Below, in pieces: positions 21,901 through 33,200 of a stretch of DNA of 64,000 nucleotides. Origin of the DNA: Tolypothrix sp. PCC 7712 (GTDB lineage: Bacteria; Cyanobacteriota; Cyanobacteriia; Cyanobacteriales; Nostocaceae). The position numbers were made by a program, and so were the translations under genes. Location: positions 372,001 to 436,000 of the forward strand of contig NZ_CP063785.1 of assembly GCF_025860405.1 (NCBI RefSeq). Reading direction: 5' to 3'. Position 1 is the first letter of the stretch. Each line of letters begins with the position of its first letter. The notes beneath the pieces are model-generated. The model was not told the origin of the DNA. It was given only the letters and a program-made list of their open reading frames with translations, and searched no databases.

Positions 21901-24365
21901 AAAGCAAGTTGTTCCATAGCGTCAAAATCACCATTCAAATAACTGGCTTCTGTTGCTGCTATATACAAATTCAAAGCTAATTCATACTGACTTTGCCAAC
22001 AATTAATCTCTAATAACTCAATTCCCGTCTGAAAATACTCTCTAGCGGCGGTGTATGCAGTGGAATTTCGAGCTTTATTTCCAGCTTTTAAGTTGAGTTT
22101 TGCTAAGGCTTTTCGTTCTTGTGGTTGATGAATTAATACTTGTCCTTGATTCAAATGTCCCACAATATCAAACAGTTTTTCTTCTCGTTCTATTTCAGCA
22201 GAATTTTGCAGAAGTAACTGTCCTATTTTCAGATGCGTTACTTGCTTTTTTTCATCAGGAATCAGGGAATAAGCTGCTTGTTGAACGCGGTCGTGTAAAA
22301 ATCGATAAACTGGATTAGCTGCTGCATAATCACTAGATATATGTTCAAATTTAACAAAGAATTTATAGATTTTCGTGTTCGGAATAATCAGCCCTTCTTG
22401 CAATGCTTTCCATAAATCTGCCGCAGTCGCTTCTAGTACTTGTTCTGAAATAATCGCCAATGTTTGCAAATCAAACTGTGCCCCTATGCAAGCTGCTAAC
22501 TTGAGAATATTTTGAGTGTGTTGTGGGAATTTCTGCAATTGTAGGGACATAAATTCAACCACATCATCAGTAATTGCTAAAGCTTTGATTCGAGCGATAT
22601 CGCACTGCCAATTGCGAGATGCGAAGTCAAAGGTAATTAGCTGTTCATTATTTAATGCTTTAAGAAACTGGGTAGAGAAAAAAGGATTACCTTTGGTTTT
22701 TTGATAAATTAATGTTGTCAAAGATTGTGCTGGCAATAATTCACAATTTAGTGTATCTGCGACTAACTGGTTGAGCTTGGCTTCACTTAATGGTTGGAGA
22801 ATGATTTTATTAACTAATACTTCAGATTTTTTCAGTTCATCTATCGTCATGATAAATGAGTGAGTTGATGATACTTCATTATCCCGGTATGCTCCCAATA
22901 ACAATAAATATTTTGTATCTTGCATCAACAGTTGTAACAATTTTAGCGATGCAGAATCCGCCCATTGCAAATCATCTAAAAACATCACTAAAGGATGTTC
23001 TTGATTAGTAAAAACTTGTACAAACTTTTGCAAGAGCAAATTAAATCTATTTTCGGCAGCAGTTCCTGATAGTTCTGTAGCTGGTGGTTGTGCGCCAATA
23101 ATATGTTCCAATTCGGGAATTACATCAATTAAAACTTGTCCATTTTCACCCACAACTTCCAGAATTTTGGTTTTCCAAATTTGCAATTGTGCATCAAATT
23201 CTGAGAGTAATTGCCCCATTAAATCGCGGAATGCTTGCACAAATGCCGAAAACGGAATATTTTGTTGAAATTGGTCATATTTACCTTTAATAAAGTAGCC
23301 GCGTTGTCTGACAATGGGTTTATGCACTTCGTTGACAACCGCAGTTTTCCCAATTCCAGAAAACCCTGCTACCAGCATTATTTCTGTTGCGCCTTGACTG
23401 ACACGTTCAAAGGCTTCTAGTAGGGTTTGAACTTCGGTTTCTCTACCATAAAGTGTATCAGGAATGATGAAGCGATCGCACACATCCCTTTGTCCAATCT
23501 CAAAGCTTTGAATTTCTCCAGTTTCTTTTAGCTGAATTAAACATTTTTCTAAGTCAAATTTTAATCCCAATGCACTCTGATACCTATCTTCGGCATTTTT
23601 CGCCATCAATTTACCGACTATTTCTGAGATAACTGAGGGGATATCTGGATTAATTTCATGTATTAATGGGGGATGTTTAGCGATATGACAATGTACCAAT
23701 TCCATCGCATCATTAGATGCAAAGGGTAATTCTCCTGTCAATAATTCATAGAATGTCACACCCAGAGAATAAAAATCTGTGCGATAGTCAATCCCCCGAT
23801 TCATTCTCCCTGTTTGCTCTGGAGATATATAAGCGAGTGTACCTTCTAAAACATTGGGGTTAACTAGAGTTTGGGTTTCTCTGGGTAATAATGATGCAAT
23901 ACTAAAGTCGATTAATTTAACTTGTTTAGTTTCAGGATTGATTAAGATATTGCTGGGTTTGATATCTTTGTGGATAATCCGCTCATGGTAGAGTAAATCT
24001 AGGATGTCGCAGAGTGCGATCGCTATTACTAAAAATTCCTCTCTAGATGTAACACGCTGATTTTTAGAAAAATAATCCTTGAGGGAAATACCGCCAAAAT
24101 CTTCCATGACTAACATATAGCCATTGTGCAGAGATTCAAGGCTATAGGTTTGAATAATCAGGGGTGAGTTGAGATTTTTGCCAATGGTGTATTGGTTGCG
24201 AAATAATAACAGTTCGCTAAAGCTGGGATAAGGATTTTTCAGCAGTTTAATGACTACTGGTACTGAGTCAGTTTCTCTAACTGCGCGATAAACTATTGTT
24301 CTCGAACCATTGTAGAGTTCTTCACTAATGCGATATCCGGGAATACTAATAAGAGTGCTAACCAT
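18957..24365 (-). CDS. Ser/Thr kinase-STAND ATPase-GAF-histidine kinase, copy E
   Basis: 1802 residues with the usual order: Ser/Thr kinase (K40, HKDIKPSN, DFS), STAND NTPase (GFSGIGKT, VMFLDDLQWAD), helical region, linker and GAF domain. Its C-terminal half is the type-2 module: an extended coiled coil with KVAERTQELTTKA, HisKA with H1557 in [13 protein letters not shown], an FSRLDESEIKEVD stretch, N box [16 protein letters not shown]1 DNGIGM and G2 GTGLGLS. The last ~500 residues are almost identical to copy B, and the central region is also of the B class, so B and E look like a recent duplicate pair. No catalytic residue appears to be missing. ATG start at 24365 follows the 54-bp spacer. 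Type-2 and type-1 kinases could phosphorylate different partners, but this is inference. Confidence 0.92.
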   Translation of the reverse strand: MVSTLISIPGYRISEELYNGSRTIVYRAVRETDSVPVVIKLLKNPYPSFSELLLFRNQYTIGKNLNSPLIIQTYSLESLHNGYMLVMEDFGGISLKDYFSKNQRVTSREEFLVIAIALCDILDLLYHERIIHKDIKPSNILINPETKQVKLIDFSIASLLPRETQTLVNPNVLEGTLAYISPEQTGRMNRGIDYRTDFYSLGVTFYELLTGELPFASNDAMELVHCHIAKHPPLIHEINPDIPSVISEIVGKLMAKNAEDRYQSALGLKFDLEKCLIQLKETGEIQSFEIGQRDVCDRFIIPDTLYGRETEVQTLLEAFERVSQGATEIMLVAGFSGIGKTAVVNEVHKPIVRQRGYFIKGKYDQFQQNIPFSAFVQAFRDLMGQLLSEFDAQLQIWKTKILEVVGENGQVLIDVIPELEHIIGAQPPATELSGTAAENRFNLLLQKFVQVFTNQEHPLVMFLDDLQWADSASLKLLQLLMQDTKYLLLLGAYRDNEVSSTHSFIMTIDELKKSEVLVNKIILQPLSEAKLNQLVADTLNCELLPAQSLTTLIYQKTKGNPFFSTQFLKALNNEQLITFDFASRNWQCDIARIKALAITDDVVEFMSLQLQKFPQHTQNILKLAACIGAQFDLQTLAIISEQVLEATAADLWKALQEGLIIPNTKIYKFFVKFEHISSDYAAANPVYRFLHDRVQQAAYSLIPDEKKQVTHLKIGQLLLQNSAEIEREEKLFDIVGHLNQGQVLIHQPQERKALAKLNLKAGNKARNSTAYTAAREYFQTGIELLEINCWQSQYELALNLYIAATEASYLNGDFDAMEQLAFLVLQQAQSIIDKVKIYEIQIAALTASSQILAAIAVGREALAQLGVELPSQVDETQIRKALAAVNQQLQSREIAALIDLPLMSEPQAQAAIQILSMLFPPVLLGIPGLMPILGATMVRLSLEFGNTPASIPGYAIHGMVMCAFFGEVEIGYEFGKLALSLLEKLNVPGMKCITLNLFGAFIHHHRQALLTTLIIQKESYRAGMENGDFLYAGYSIQGYAFGRLFTGAELNALADELHTYSTALAQFKQDSARIYLDMVQQTVAQFRETVSQSDRLIGTFYDETVMFPKHEQDRDLTAFAFTYNYKLLLAYSFGNYHAALEYITQFKSYLMAVSGMFLVPLFHFYAALTHLALVSTEPEKIFAEVETHQKTLHQWAENAPMNHLHKWHLVEAEKCRVCGDKLAAMEHYEQAITLAKTHQFLNEEALANELAAKFYLDWDKEKIAQTYMMEAYYCYARWGAKAKVIDLERRYPQLLLPILHKQQPTFKPTETILSISSHTIQSSSLSNTSLSQALDLATIIKAFQSLSCEIELEKLLSTLLQVILENAGADKCALLMPKGDCWVIEALSQFQQRAIILQSLPCEEIVSVSLINRVKNTLVAAVVENAVVEPTLLADPYILHHAPKSIFCAPILNQGKLMGILYLENNLTLGAFTSERIEILNLLCTQAAISLENAKLYHQLENYSHNLEQKVAERTQELTTKATQLESTLNQLYSTQAQLIQAEKMSSLGQLVAGIAHEINNPINFIYGNLSAANEYVTSLIELNHLYQSIYPQTLPEIAQKIADIDLEFILNDLPNLLSSMKVGAERIRQIVLSLRNFSRLDESEIKEVDIHSGLESTLLILQHRLQSNSKRPEIILSKQYGVLPLVNCYASALNQVFMNIINNAIDALETSDNNRQPTIMIKTELTETKNVIIRIADNGIGMNQSVQNQIFNPFFTTKPVGSGTGLGLSTSYSIVVEKHCGQLSCISAPGEGTEFIIKIPV

Positions 24366-24390
24366 ATTACGCTCATCTGATATTTTCTCA

Positions 24391-24407
24391 ATCTAGTATT
24401 CCCAGAT
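24391..24407 (-). promoter_or_regulatory. Conserved array motif upstream of copy E
   Basis: ATCTGGGAATACTAGAT lies 26 nt before the ATG of copy E. This spacer is the shortest (54 bp), having lost ~20 bp on the side next to the stop codon of copy D. Confidence 0.5.
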
Positions 24408-24419
24408 GGATAAGTAGAG

Positions 24420-27400
24420 CTACAATTTATACGGCATATTAATGATAAATTCAGTGCCTTCACCAATAATAGATTGGCAAGACAATTTTCCACCGTGGGT
24501 TTCTTCAACAATTTGTTTAGCTATAGCCAAACCTAAACCTGTGCCTTTACCGACAGCTTTGGTAGTAAATAAATGGTCAAATATTTTTTGTTTTACCTCT
24601 TCGCTCATGCCCTTACCATTATCTGCAATAGCAATTTTGATAAGATGGTTCTCCCTAGAAGTTGTTACGTTAATACAGTTGGGATGAGCTTTGATTTCTG
24701 CAAAACTCCGGACGTTGTTTGATTCTTCTAATGCATCAATTGCATTAGCTAGAATATTCATAAATACCTGATTTAATTGCCCAGGGAAACATTCTATTTG
24801 GGGTAAATTACCGTAGTTAGTGATTATTTCAATCGCTGGACGTTGTTCGTTAGCCTTGAGACGATGTTTGAGAATTAAGATTGTGCTATCAATGCCTTCA
24901 TGAATATTAAATGGTACTTTGTAATCTCTATCAGCACGGGAGAAAGTGCGTAGAGAAGTGCTGATATTTTTTAATCTATCGCAAGCCATTGTCATGGAAT
25001 CGAGCATTTTGGGCAAGTCTTCTATGGTATAATCCAAATCAATTTCTGACTCGTGGTCGAGGATTTCTTCAGTTTTATCGCTTAAAGTTGCTTGATAGAT
25101 TTTCAAATGTTCAACAATATCAGTAAGTGTGGGTTTAGCTTGTTTAAGACTGGCAGAAATAAAACCTAAAGGATTATTCATTTCATGGGCGACACCAGCA
25201 ACTAAGTTACCCAAGGCAGACATTTTTTCACTTTGAATGATTTGTAATTGGGCTTGTTGCAAAGCCAGTTCAGCTTGTTTACGCTCGCTAATATCCAACA
25301 ACAGTCCATCCCAAATTAATGTGCCATCAACCAGTTTTTCTATTCTTGCTTCTCCGTGAATCCATTTAATAATTCCAGAAGGTGTAATAATTCTTCCCTC
25401 CCACAGCCAGGGAGTTAAGGTTTGAATTGAATCTGCAACCGACTGATAATAAGATTCAATATCTTCTGGATGTCCCATATCTATGAGGATCTGCACATTG
25501 GCGATCGCTTCCTCAACACTGATTTCATAGAGGTTATAACAGTCACTACTCATGTATGACATTGACACCGAACCATCGGTAGCCATCAGGAATTGATACA
25601 CCACCCCAGGAACGTTATCTACTAGATTATGGAAGCGGGATTGGGCAGTTTGTAACTCATGGAGCGATCGCTTTAATTCTTGAGCAGATTCCTGAGAACG
25701 TTGATAAAGTTGGGCATTTTCTAGGGAAATGGCGGCTTGAGCGCAGATGAGGTTGAGTAGTTCGATGCGTTCGCTCGTAAACGCCCCCTGTGCTAAATTA
25801 TTTTCTAGATATAAAATGCCCAACAACTTACCTTGATGCAAAATCGGGCTGCACAAGATACTTTGAGGCTGTTGACGGATAATATAGGGGTCGTGAGTTA
25901 AGCTGATATCTGCGGTTGCATCCAATAAAACAACAGTTTGTTGACTATGCTTGACTTTGTAAATTAGCTTGTGGGGAATATCTTCGCTATCTTCAATAGA
26001 AAGACTTTGCAACAAGACTGGTTTTGTTCCTTGGGTAATTGCACCTTGAATTAATAGATGATTGTCTTGCAACAGCATTAACACGCATTTATCTGCGCCA
26101 GCATTTTCGATGATGATGGAAAGTAACGATACAAGCAGTTTTTCTAGTTTGATTTCACCAGAAATTGTCTGAAATGCTTGGAGAATTGCTTTTAAATCTA
26201 GAGTATCGGAGACACTGCTGCTAGAGGCTGAAGCACTGCTTTTTGTGAAAGTCCCCAAGGGTAAAATAGTTTCGTTAGTGGAAAAAGGCGAACGGTTTTG
26301 TTGTAATATGGGGGCGAGTAATTGGGGATAGCGTTTTTCTAAATCGGCGACTTTGGTTTTTGCTCCCCAACGAGCATAACAATAGTAGGCTTCAATCATG
26401 TATTCTTGAGCTATACGCTGTTTGCCCCAATCAAGATAGAATTTTGCAGCTAGTTCGTTAGCTAGTGCTTCTTCTTGTATGTATTTGTTAGCTTTCGCCC
26501 CAGAAATTGCCTTGTCATAACATTCAGTTGCTGCGATTTTTTCACCCAAAACCCGATGACGTTCAGCCTCTACTAAATACCATTTATGCAGGTGATTCAT
26601 GGGGGCTTGTTGCGCCCATTGATGCAGAATAGTTTGATGGCTTTGCATCTCAACTAGAATGTCTGCTGAATCGGTTGGCGACTGACTGGGTAAAAGTGCT
26701 AGATGTGTGAGGGCAGCATAAAAGTGGAAAATGGCAATATGCACAGATCCGGCTGCTGCCATAAAATAGGGCTGGATTTGGTGAATATAGTCAAGGGCAG
26801 CCTGATAATTGCTAAACCAGTAAGCAAGCATCAGTTTGTAGATATATGCAAAAGCGATAGGCACAAGATCGTTGTCTTGCTGATGCTTCGGCCACATTAG
26901 TGTTTCATCGTAAAAAGTGCCAATTAAGCTATCGGGTTGACTGACTGTTTCTTGCAAATTCTCCAATACTTGACGCACTAAGTTTACTAGAATACAAGTC
27001 GCATCTTGTTTCACTTGGGTCAAAAACAGACTGAAAGCAGGTAATTCGGCAGACAAAGTATCTAAGTTTACATTAGCGAACAGTGCCATATAGGCATAAC
27101 CCTGCATATCATAGCCAGCATAGAGAAAATTGCCAGTTTCCATACAACCTGTATAGGCTTCTTTCATGGTCAATAGCGTTGCTAACAGCGATTGTTGGCG
27201 ATGTTGGATAAAACCGCCAAAAATACCAGCAACAAAGCCCTTTATCGCTTGGTTGTTGAATCTTTCCTGTAAGGAGATAGCTAAATAACCAAACTCGTAG
27301 CCAGTTTCCACCTCGTTAAAAAAAGAACATAACATCATGCCATGAGTTACATATCCTATGATTGAGGCGGGATTATTACCAAATTGCAGCGATAAGCGTA

Positions 27401-30215
27401 CCATTGTTGCACTCAGCAGGGGTAATAGACTCGGATTGCCAACCAATATGGGTGCAAACAAAATTTTCAACAATTGCATTGCGGCGATCGCTTTGGGTTC
27501 ACTCATTATGGGTAAGTCTATGAGTGAAGCAATTTCCCTACCGTTGAGTTGGGCTTGCAAGTCTTGTAAGGCTTTGCCAATCTGAGTTTCGTCTGCTTGT
27601 GTGGGTAAGTCTATGCCAAATTCTTTTAGTGCGTCTCTGGCGATGGCGATCGCTTCTAACATCTGGCCGCGAGCTGTTTGGGCGGCGATTTGAATTTCAA
27701 AAATCTTTACTTTGTCAAAAATCGTCTGCGCCTGCTGCAATACTAGTGCAGCCTGGTGTTCCATGCTTTCAAAGTCACCATTCAAATAACTGGCTTCGGC
27801 AGCTGCTACATACAAATTTAGGGCTAATTCATATTGTGTTTGCCAGCAGTTGGACTCTAAAAGGGCGATCGCCGTTTGGAAATACTCGGTAGCGGCACTA
27901 TAAGCAGTAGCAGTTTTAGCTTTTACCCCTGCTTGAAAGTTTAATTGGGCTAGGGTTTGGCGATCGTTTGGTTGAGTGATCAATCCCAAACCTTGATTTA
28001 GATGACCAACAATATCAAATAGTCTTTCTTCTTGCTCATGTTCTAACAATCGTTGCTGAAGTAATCGTCCAATTTGTAGATGAGTTACCTGTTTTTGGTC
28101 ATCAGGAATTAGAGAATAAGCCGCTTGTTGGACTCGGTCATGTAAAAATTTGTAATTAACAGTTTGTTGCTTTTCTGAAGTAGATACTTGAGTTTCTTGC
28201 CCAACATAAAACTTATAAACATCACCAATTGGTACAATCAAACCTTCTTGTAATGCTTTCCATAAACAAGCTGCTGTTTCAATTTCGGATTGTTCGGCAA
28301 CAATTGCTAAAGTGGCTAAATCAAAAGAGTTACCAATACAAGCAGCTAACTGCAATACCTGTTGAGTTGATGGCGGTAATTTTTGCAATTGCGAACTCAT
28401 AAAAGCCACAACATTATCTGTGACTGCTTGGATTGCCACTTGGGAAATATCACATTGCCAACAGCCCAATTCAAAATCAAAGTAAATGATATTTTCCTGG
28501 TATAATGCCTTCAGAAAATGGGTAGTAAAAAATGGATTGCCTAAAGTTTTTTGATAGATTAATTTAGAAAGATTCCATGCCAAATCTTCTGAGCATTTGA
28601 GTGTATCAGCCACTAATTTATTTACTTTTCCTTGACTCAGAGGTGCTAAAGTAATCTTGTTAATTGTGGCTTGTGTCTTTTGGATATCACTCAAGGTCAT
28701 CAATAATGAATGTCCAGGGGTGACTTCGTTATCACGATAAGCTCCAATAATGAAAAGATGACCTGTATCAGCCGTTAATAGCTGCATTAACTTTAATGAA
28801 GCAGAATCAGCCCATTGCAAATCATCTAAAAATATGACTAAGGGATGTTCTTTAGTTGTAAAAATTTGAGTGAATTTTTGAAATAATAAATTAAAGCGAT
28901 TTTGTGCGGCTGTTCCTGATAGTTCTGTAGCTGGTGGTTGTTTGCCAATAATGTTGTCTAATTCGGGTATAACGTCAATAATGACTTGTCCATTTTCCCC
29001 AACAGCCTCTAATATTTTATGTTTCCATATTTGAACTTGCACATCACTTTCTGTTAACAATTGCCCCATTAAATCGCGAAATGCTTGCACAAAGGCACTG
29101 AAGGGAATATTCCGTTGAAATTGGTCATATTTACCTTTAATAAAATAGCCGCGTTGTCTGACAATTGGTTTATGCACTTCGTTGACAACGGCTGTTTTTC
29201 CAATTCCAGAAAACCCAGCAACAAGCATCATTTCTGTTGTGCCAAGGCTAACTCTATCAAATGCTTTTAGTAGGGTTTGAACTTCTTTGTCTCGTCCATA
29301 AAGTGTATCAGGAATGATGAAGCGATCGCACACATCTCGACTAGCAATTTCAAAGCTTTGAATTTCGCCAGTTTCTTTTACCTGAGTTAAACATTTTTCT
29401 AAATCAAATTTCAATCCTAATGCACTCTGATACCTATCTTCGGCATTTTTCGCCATCAGTTTATTAACGACTTCTGAAATAACCGAAGAGATATCTGGAT
29501 TAATTTCATGTATTAATGGGGGATTTTTAGCAAGATGAGAATGTACCAATTCCATCGCATCATTAGATGCAAATGGTAATTCTCCTGTCAGTAATTCAAA
29601 AAATGTTACACCCAAAGAATAAAAATCTGTGCGATAATCAATTCCTCGATTCATTCTCCCTGTTTGCTCTGGAGATATATAAGCCAGTGTTCCTTCCAAG
29701 ACATTGGGATTAACTAGGGTTTGGGTTTCTCTGGGTAATAGGGAAGCAATACTAAAATCGATTAATTTAACTTGTTTAGTTTCAGGATTAATTAAGATAT
29801 TGCTGGGTTTAATATCTTTGTGGATAATCCGCTCATGATAGAGTAAGTCTAAGGTGTCGCAGAGTGCGATCGCTAAAACTAAAAACTCCTCTCTAGATGT
29901 GACACGCTGATTTTTTGTAAAATAATCCTTGAGAGAAATTCCCCCAAAGTCTTCCATAATTAACATATAGCCATTATTGATTGCTTCCAGGCTATAGGTT
30001 TGGATAATTAGGGGGGATTTGAGATTTTTGCCAATGGTGTATTGGTTGCGAAATAACAACAGTTCGCTAAAACTGGGATAAGGATTTTTCAGCAGTTTAA
30101 TGACTACTGGTGCTGAGTCAGTTTCTCGAACTGCGCGATAAACTATTGTTCTCGAACCATTGTAGAGTTCTTCACTAATGCGATATCCGGGAATACTGAC
30201 AAGAGTGCTAACCAT
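24420..30215 (-). CDS. Ser/Thr kinase-STAND ATPase-GAF-PAS-histidine kinase, copy D
   Basis: 1931 residues, the longest copy. Kinase domain (K40, HKDIKPSN, DFS), STAND NTPase (GFSGIGKT, VIFLDDLQWAD), and a central helical region of the B/E class (GREIASLIDLP, FGNNPASI). A Ser-rich linker, a GAF domain and then a PAS/PAC domain (~1530-1650; NLVDNVPGVVYQF ... GLLLDISERKQAE) precede a type-1 histidine kinase with H1677, G1 DNGKGM and G2 GTGLGL. The PAS insertion explains the extra ~130 residues and is shared only with copy G, for which D serves as the intact reference. It ends in NMPYKL instead of the usual IPV. ATG at 30215 aligns with the other copies. PAS might bind a cofactor or small ligand; no diagnostic residue can be assigned. 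Confidence 0.92.
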   Translation of the reverse strand: MVSTLVSIPGYRISEELYNGSRTIVYRAVRETDSAPVVIKLLKNPYPSFSELLLFRNQYTIGKNLKSPLIIQTYSLEAINNGYMLIMEDFGGISLKDYFTKNQRVTSREEFLVLAIALCDTLDLLYHERIIHKDIKPSNILINPETKQVKLIDFSIASLLPRETQTLVNPNVLEGTLAYISPEQTGRMNRGIDYRTDFYSLGVTFFELLTGELPFASNDAMELVHSHLAKNPPLIHEINPDISSVISEVVNKLMAKNAEDRYQSALGLKFDLEKCLTQVKETGEIQSFEIASRDVCDRFIIPDTLYGRDKEVQTLLKAFDRVSLGTTEMMLVAGFSGIGKTAVVNEVHKPIVRQRGYFIKGKYDQFQRNIPFSAFVQAFRDLMGQLLTESDVQVQIWKHKILEAVGENGQVIIDVIPELDNIIGKQPPATELSGTAAQNRFNLLFQKFTQIFTTKEHPLVIFLDDLQWADSASLKLMQLLTADTGHLFIIGAYRDNEVTPGHSLLMTLSDIQKTQATINKITLAPLSQGKVNKLVADTLKCSEDLAWNLSKLIYQKTLGNPFFTTHFLKALYQENIIYFDFELGCWQCDISQVAIQAVTDNVVAFMSSQLQKLPPSTQQVLQLAACIGNSFDLATLAIVAEQSEIETAACLWKALQEGLIVPIGDVYKFYVGQETQVSTSEKQQTVNYKFLHDRVQQAAYSLIPDDQKQVTHLQIGRLLQQRLLEHEQEERLFDIVGHLNQGLGLITQPNDRQTLAQLNFQAGVKAKTATAYSAATEYFQTAIALLESNCWQTQYELALNLYVAAAEASYLNGDFESMEHQAALVLQQAQTIFDKVKIFEIQIAAQTARGQMLEAIAIARDALKEFGIDLPTQADETQIGKALQDLQAQLNGREIASLIDLPIMSEPKAIAAMQLLKILFAPILVGNPSLLPLLSATMVRLSLQFGNNPASIIGYVTHGMMLCSFFNEVETGYEFGYLAISLQERFNNQAIKGFVAGIFGGFIQHRQQSLLATLLTMKEAYTGCMETGNFLYAGYDMQGYAYMALFANVNLDTLSAELPAFSLFLTQVKQDATCILVNLVRQVLENLQETVSQPDSLIGTFYDETLMWPKHQQDNDLVPIAFAYIYKLMLAYWFSNYQAALDYIHQIQPYFMAAAGSVHIAIFHFYAALTHLALLPSQSPTDSADILVEMQSHQTILHQWAQQAPMNHLHKWYLVEAERHRVLGEKIAATECYDKAISGAKANKYIQEEALANELAAKFYLDWGKQRIAQEYMIEAYYCYARWGAKTKVADLEKRYPQLLAPILQQNRSPFSTNETILPLGTFTKSSASASSSSVSDTLDLKAILQAFQTISGEIKLEKLLVSLLSIIIENAGADKCVLMLLQDNHLLIQGAITQGTKPVLLQSLSIEDSEDIPHKLIYKVKHSQQTVVLLDATADISLTHDPYIIRQQPQSILCSPILHQGKLLGILYLENNLAQGAFTSERIELLNLICAQAAISLENAQLYQRSQESAQELKRSLHELQTAQSRFHNLVDNVPGVVYQFLMATDGSVSMSYMSSDCYNLYEISVEEAIANVQILIDMGHPEDIESYYQSVADSIQTLTPWLWEGRIITPSGIIKWIHGEARIEKLVDGTLIWDGLLLDISERKQAELALQQAQLQIIQSEKMSALGNLVAGVAHEMNNPLGFISASLKQAKPTLTDIVEHLKIYQATLSDKTEEILDHESEIDLDYTIEDLPKMLDSMTMACDRLKNISTSLRTFSRADRDYKVPFNIHEGIDSTILILKHRLKANEQRPAIEIITNYGNLPQIECFPGQLNQVFMNILANAIDALEESNNVRSFAEIKAHPNCINVTTSRENHLIKIAIADNGKGMSEEVKQKIFDHLFTTKAVGKGTGLGLAIAKQIVEETHGGKLSCQSIIGEGTEFIINMPYKL

Positions 30216-30241
30216 ATTGCGTTCATCCTAATGATTTCTCA

Positions 30242-30258
30242 ATCTAGTATTCCCAGAT
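30242..30258 (-). promoter_or_regulatory. Conserved array motif upstream of copy D
   Basis: ATCTGGGAATACTAGAT lies 27 nt before the ATG of copy D. The 75-bp spacer is almost identical to the one upstream of copy C. Confidence 0.5.
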
Positions 30259-30290
30259 AGCTGAATTTATCTGTAAGGTCAAGCTAGAAT

Positions 30291-33200
30291 TTACACTGGT
30301 ATTTCAATGATAAATTCAGTACCTTTACCGAGGATAGATTGGCAATTCAACTTACCACCGTGGGTTTCTTCCACGATTTGTTGAGCGATAGCCAAGCCTA
30401 AACCTGTACCTTTTCCTACAGCTTTGGTAGTAAATAAATGGTCAAAGATTTTGTGTTTTACCTCTTCGCTCATACCTTTACCATTATCAGCAATAGTAAT
30501 TTTTACAAGATTATTATCCCTAGAAGTTGTGAGGGTAATGCGGTTAGGATTGGTTTGAATATCCTGAAAACTCCGGCCGTTGTTTGACTCATCTAAAGCG
30601 TCAATTGCATTAGCTAAGATATTCATAAATACCTGATTTAATTGCCCAGGAAAACATTCAACTAGGGGTAAATCACCGTAGTTAGTGATTACTTCAATTG
30701 CGGGACGTTGTTCGTTGGCTTTGAGACGATGTTTGAGAATTAAGATGGTACTATCAATGCCTTCGTGAAGATTAAATGGTACTTTATAGTCTCTATCAGC
30801 ACGGGAAAAAGTCCGTAGAGAAGTGCTAATGTTTTTGAGCCGATCGCAAGCCATTGTCATGGAATCGAGCATTTTGGGTAAGTCTTCTAAGCTATATTCC
30901 AAATCAATTTCTGCCTCGTGGTCGAGGATTTCTTCAGTTTTATCGCTGAAAGTTGCTTGATAGAGTTGCAAATGTTCAACAATATCAGTAAGTGTGGGTT
31001 TAGCTTGTTGGAGACTAGCAGCAATAAATCCTAAAGGATTATTCATTTCGTGAGCGACACCAGCGACTAAGTTACCCAAGGCAGACATTTTTTCACTTTG
31101 GACGATTTGTAATTGGGCTTGTTGTAAATTATGTAGTGCTTGTTCTAATTCTTGGGCATATTGCTGAGAACGTTGATAAAGTTGGGCATTTTCTAGGGAA
31201 ATGGCGGCTTGGGCGCAGATGAGGTTGAGTAGTTCCACGCGATCGCTGGTAAACGCTCCCTTTGCTAAACTATTTTCCAGATATAAAATGCCCAGTAATT
31301 TACCTTGATGTAAAATCGGGCTGCACAAAATACTTTGAGGCTGCTGACGGATAATATAAGGATCGTTGGCTAAGGTGGTATCTGTGGTTGCATCCAGCAA
31401 TACCAAAGTTTGTTGATTGTGCTTGACTTTGTATATTAACTTGTGGGGAATGTCTTGGCTGTCTTCAATTGCAAGACTTTGCAACACAACGGGTTTTGTT
31501 CCTTGGGTAATTGCGCCTTGAATTAGCAGATGATTGTCTTGCAGGAGCATTAACACGCATTTATCAGCCCCAGCATTTTCGATGATGATGGAAAGTAAGG
31601 ATAAAAGTAGTTTGTCTAGTTCGATTTCACCAGAGATAGCTTGAGATGCTTTGAGAATTGCTTTTAAATCTAAGGTATCTGAGATACTGGTACTACTGGA
31701 TGTAGCAGCACTGCTAGATGTCACATTCCCCAAAGGAAAAATAGTTTCGTTAGTAGAAAGAACAGAACGGCTTGGTTGTAATATGGGTGAAAGTAATTGG
31801 GGATAACGGGTTTCTAAGTCAACGACTTTGGCTTTTGCTCCCCAACGGGCATAACAATAATATGCTTCTTGCATATAGCCTGCGGCAACTTTCTCTTTCT
31901 CCCAGTTGAGATAGAATTTAGCAGCTAGTTCGTTAGCCAGGGCTTCTTCTTGGATGTAGCCATTGGCTTTGGCACAAGAAATCGCTCGGTCGTAAAATTC
32001 TATTGCTGTAGTTTTATCACCTAAAACTTGATGTTTTTCTGCCTCCACTAAATAGAATCGATGCAACTGATTCATGGGTGCATAATTTGCCCACTGTTGC
32101 ATGATTTGTTGATTTTCTGCTACCTGCTGTAAAATCTGCTGTTGTTCTGTGGATGATGCGGTAGGATATAAAGCAAGTTGCACTAAAGAATCATAAAAGT
32201 TGAGCAATGAAATATTAGTCATTGCATATCCTAAACCGGAAGATTGACATTGTTTAGCTTTAATCGCATATTCCACTGCCAAATCTAGGACTTGAAACAG
32301 ATAGCAAAGCATCAATTTATTGACACAAAAATGCCATAAACTATTAGGATCTCTAGCTTGCCCATTTAATAGCAGCATTGAATTTTCATCGTAGGCTGTA
32401 CCAACTAATTCCCAAGGTGTAGTTGTTGGCTCGATTAAATTCAAGACTATTTGGTGATAAATATTGTGATAATTTAGTGTGGCTTGTTTGTGAATTTTAG
32501 CTAAAGCTGCACCATAAATCGCCAACTCATTCGCTAGTGTAGTTAATTCTTGACCAGCAACATAAGCGTGGTAGCAATAAACAGATGCACCGTGGCAGGC
32601 AAAAGCTAAGTCTCCAATCTCTAAACCTCTGGCATAAGCTTGCAGTAGCGGCTTGAGGGTAGCGGTGAGAGGTTCTTTCCAGTGGGTGATAAAACCATGA
32701 ACAACCACCAGGACTCTCGCTTCATATTCACTATCTGAAAACTTGGAAAGCAGTTGCAAAGCTAACTGACCAAATTCATAACCTGGGAGGATACTGTTTG
32801 ACTGACCACTCAGCATCAGTCCATACCCTGAGTAAACAAAGGAACTAGCGGAGGTGTTGCCGTATTTGATGGATAGAGACAGTTCCTTCGGCACTAGCAA
32901 GCGGTGGAGTAGCGGTTTTCCTAGATAAGCAGGGGTATCTACTTTAACTAAGACACGTAAGGCAGTGCGTAATTCCGGTTGCTGCATTTCTGGTAAATCA
33001 GCTAACTCAGCTACTGTTTTATCACTGAGGAGAGCTTGAATTTCCTGTAAACCCAGAAAAAAATCTAGATCTGTCGGTTCTGAGGGAAACTCAATGCCAA
33101 TCGGCTGCAAAAATTGCATGGCTGTATCAATAGCTGCCAAGAACTGACTTTGGATTGTGTAGGATTCAATTTTGATTTCGTAGACTTTGGCTGTATCAAT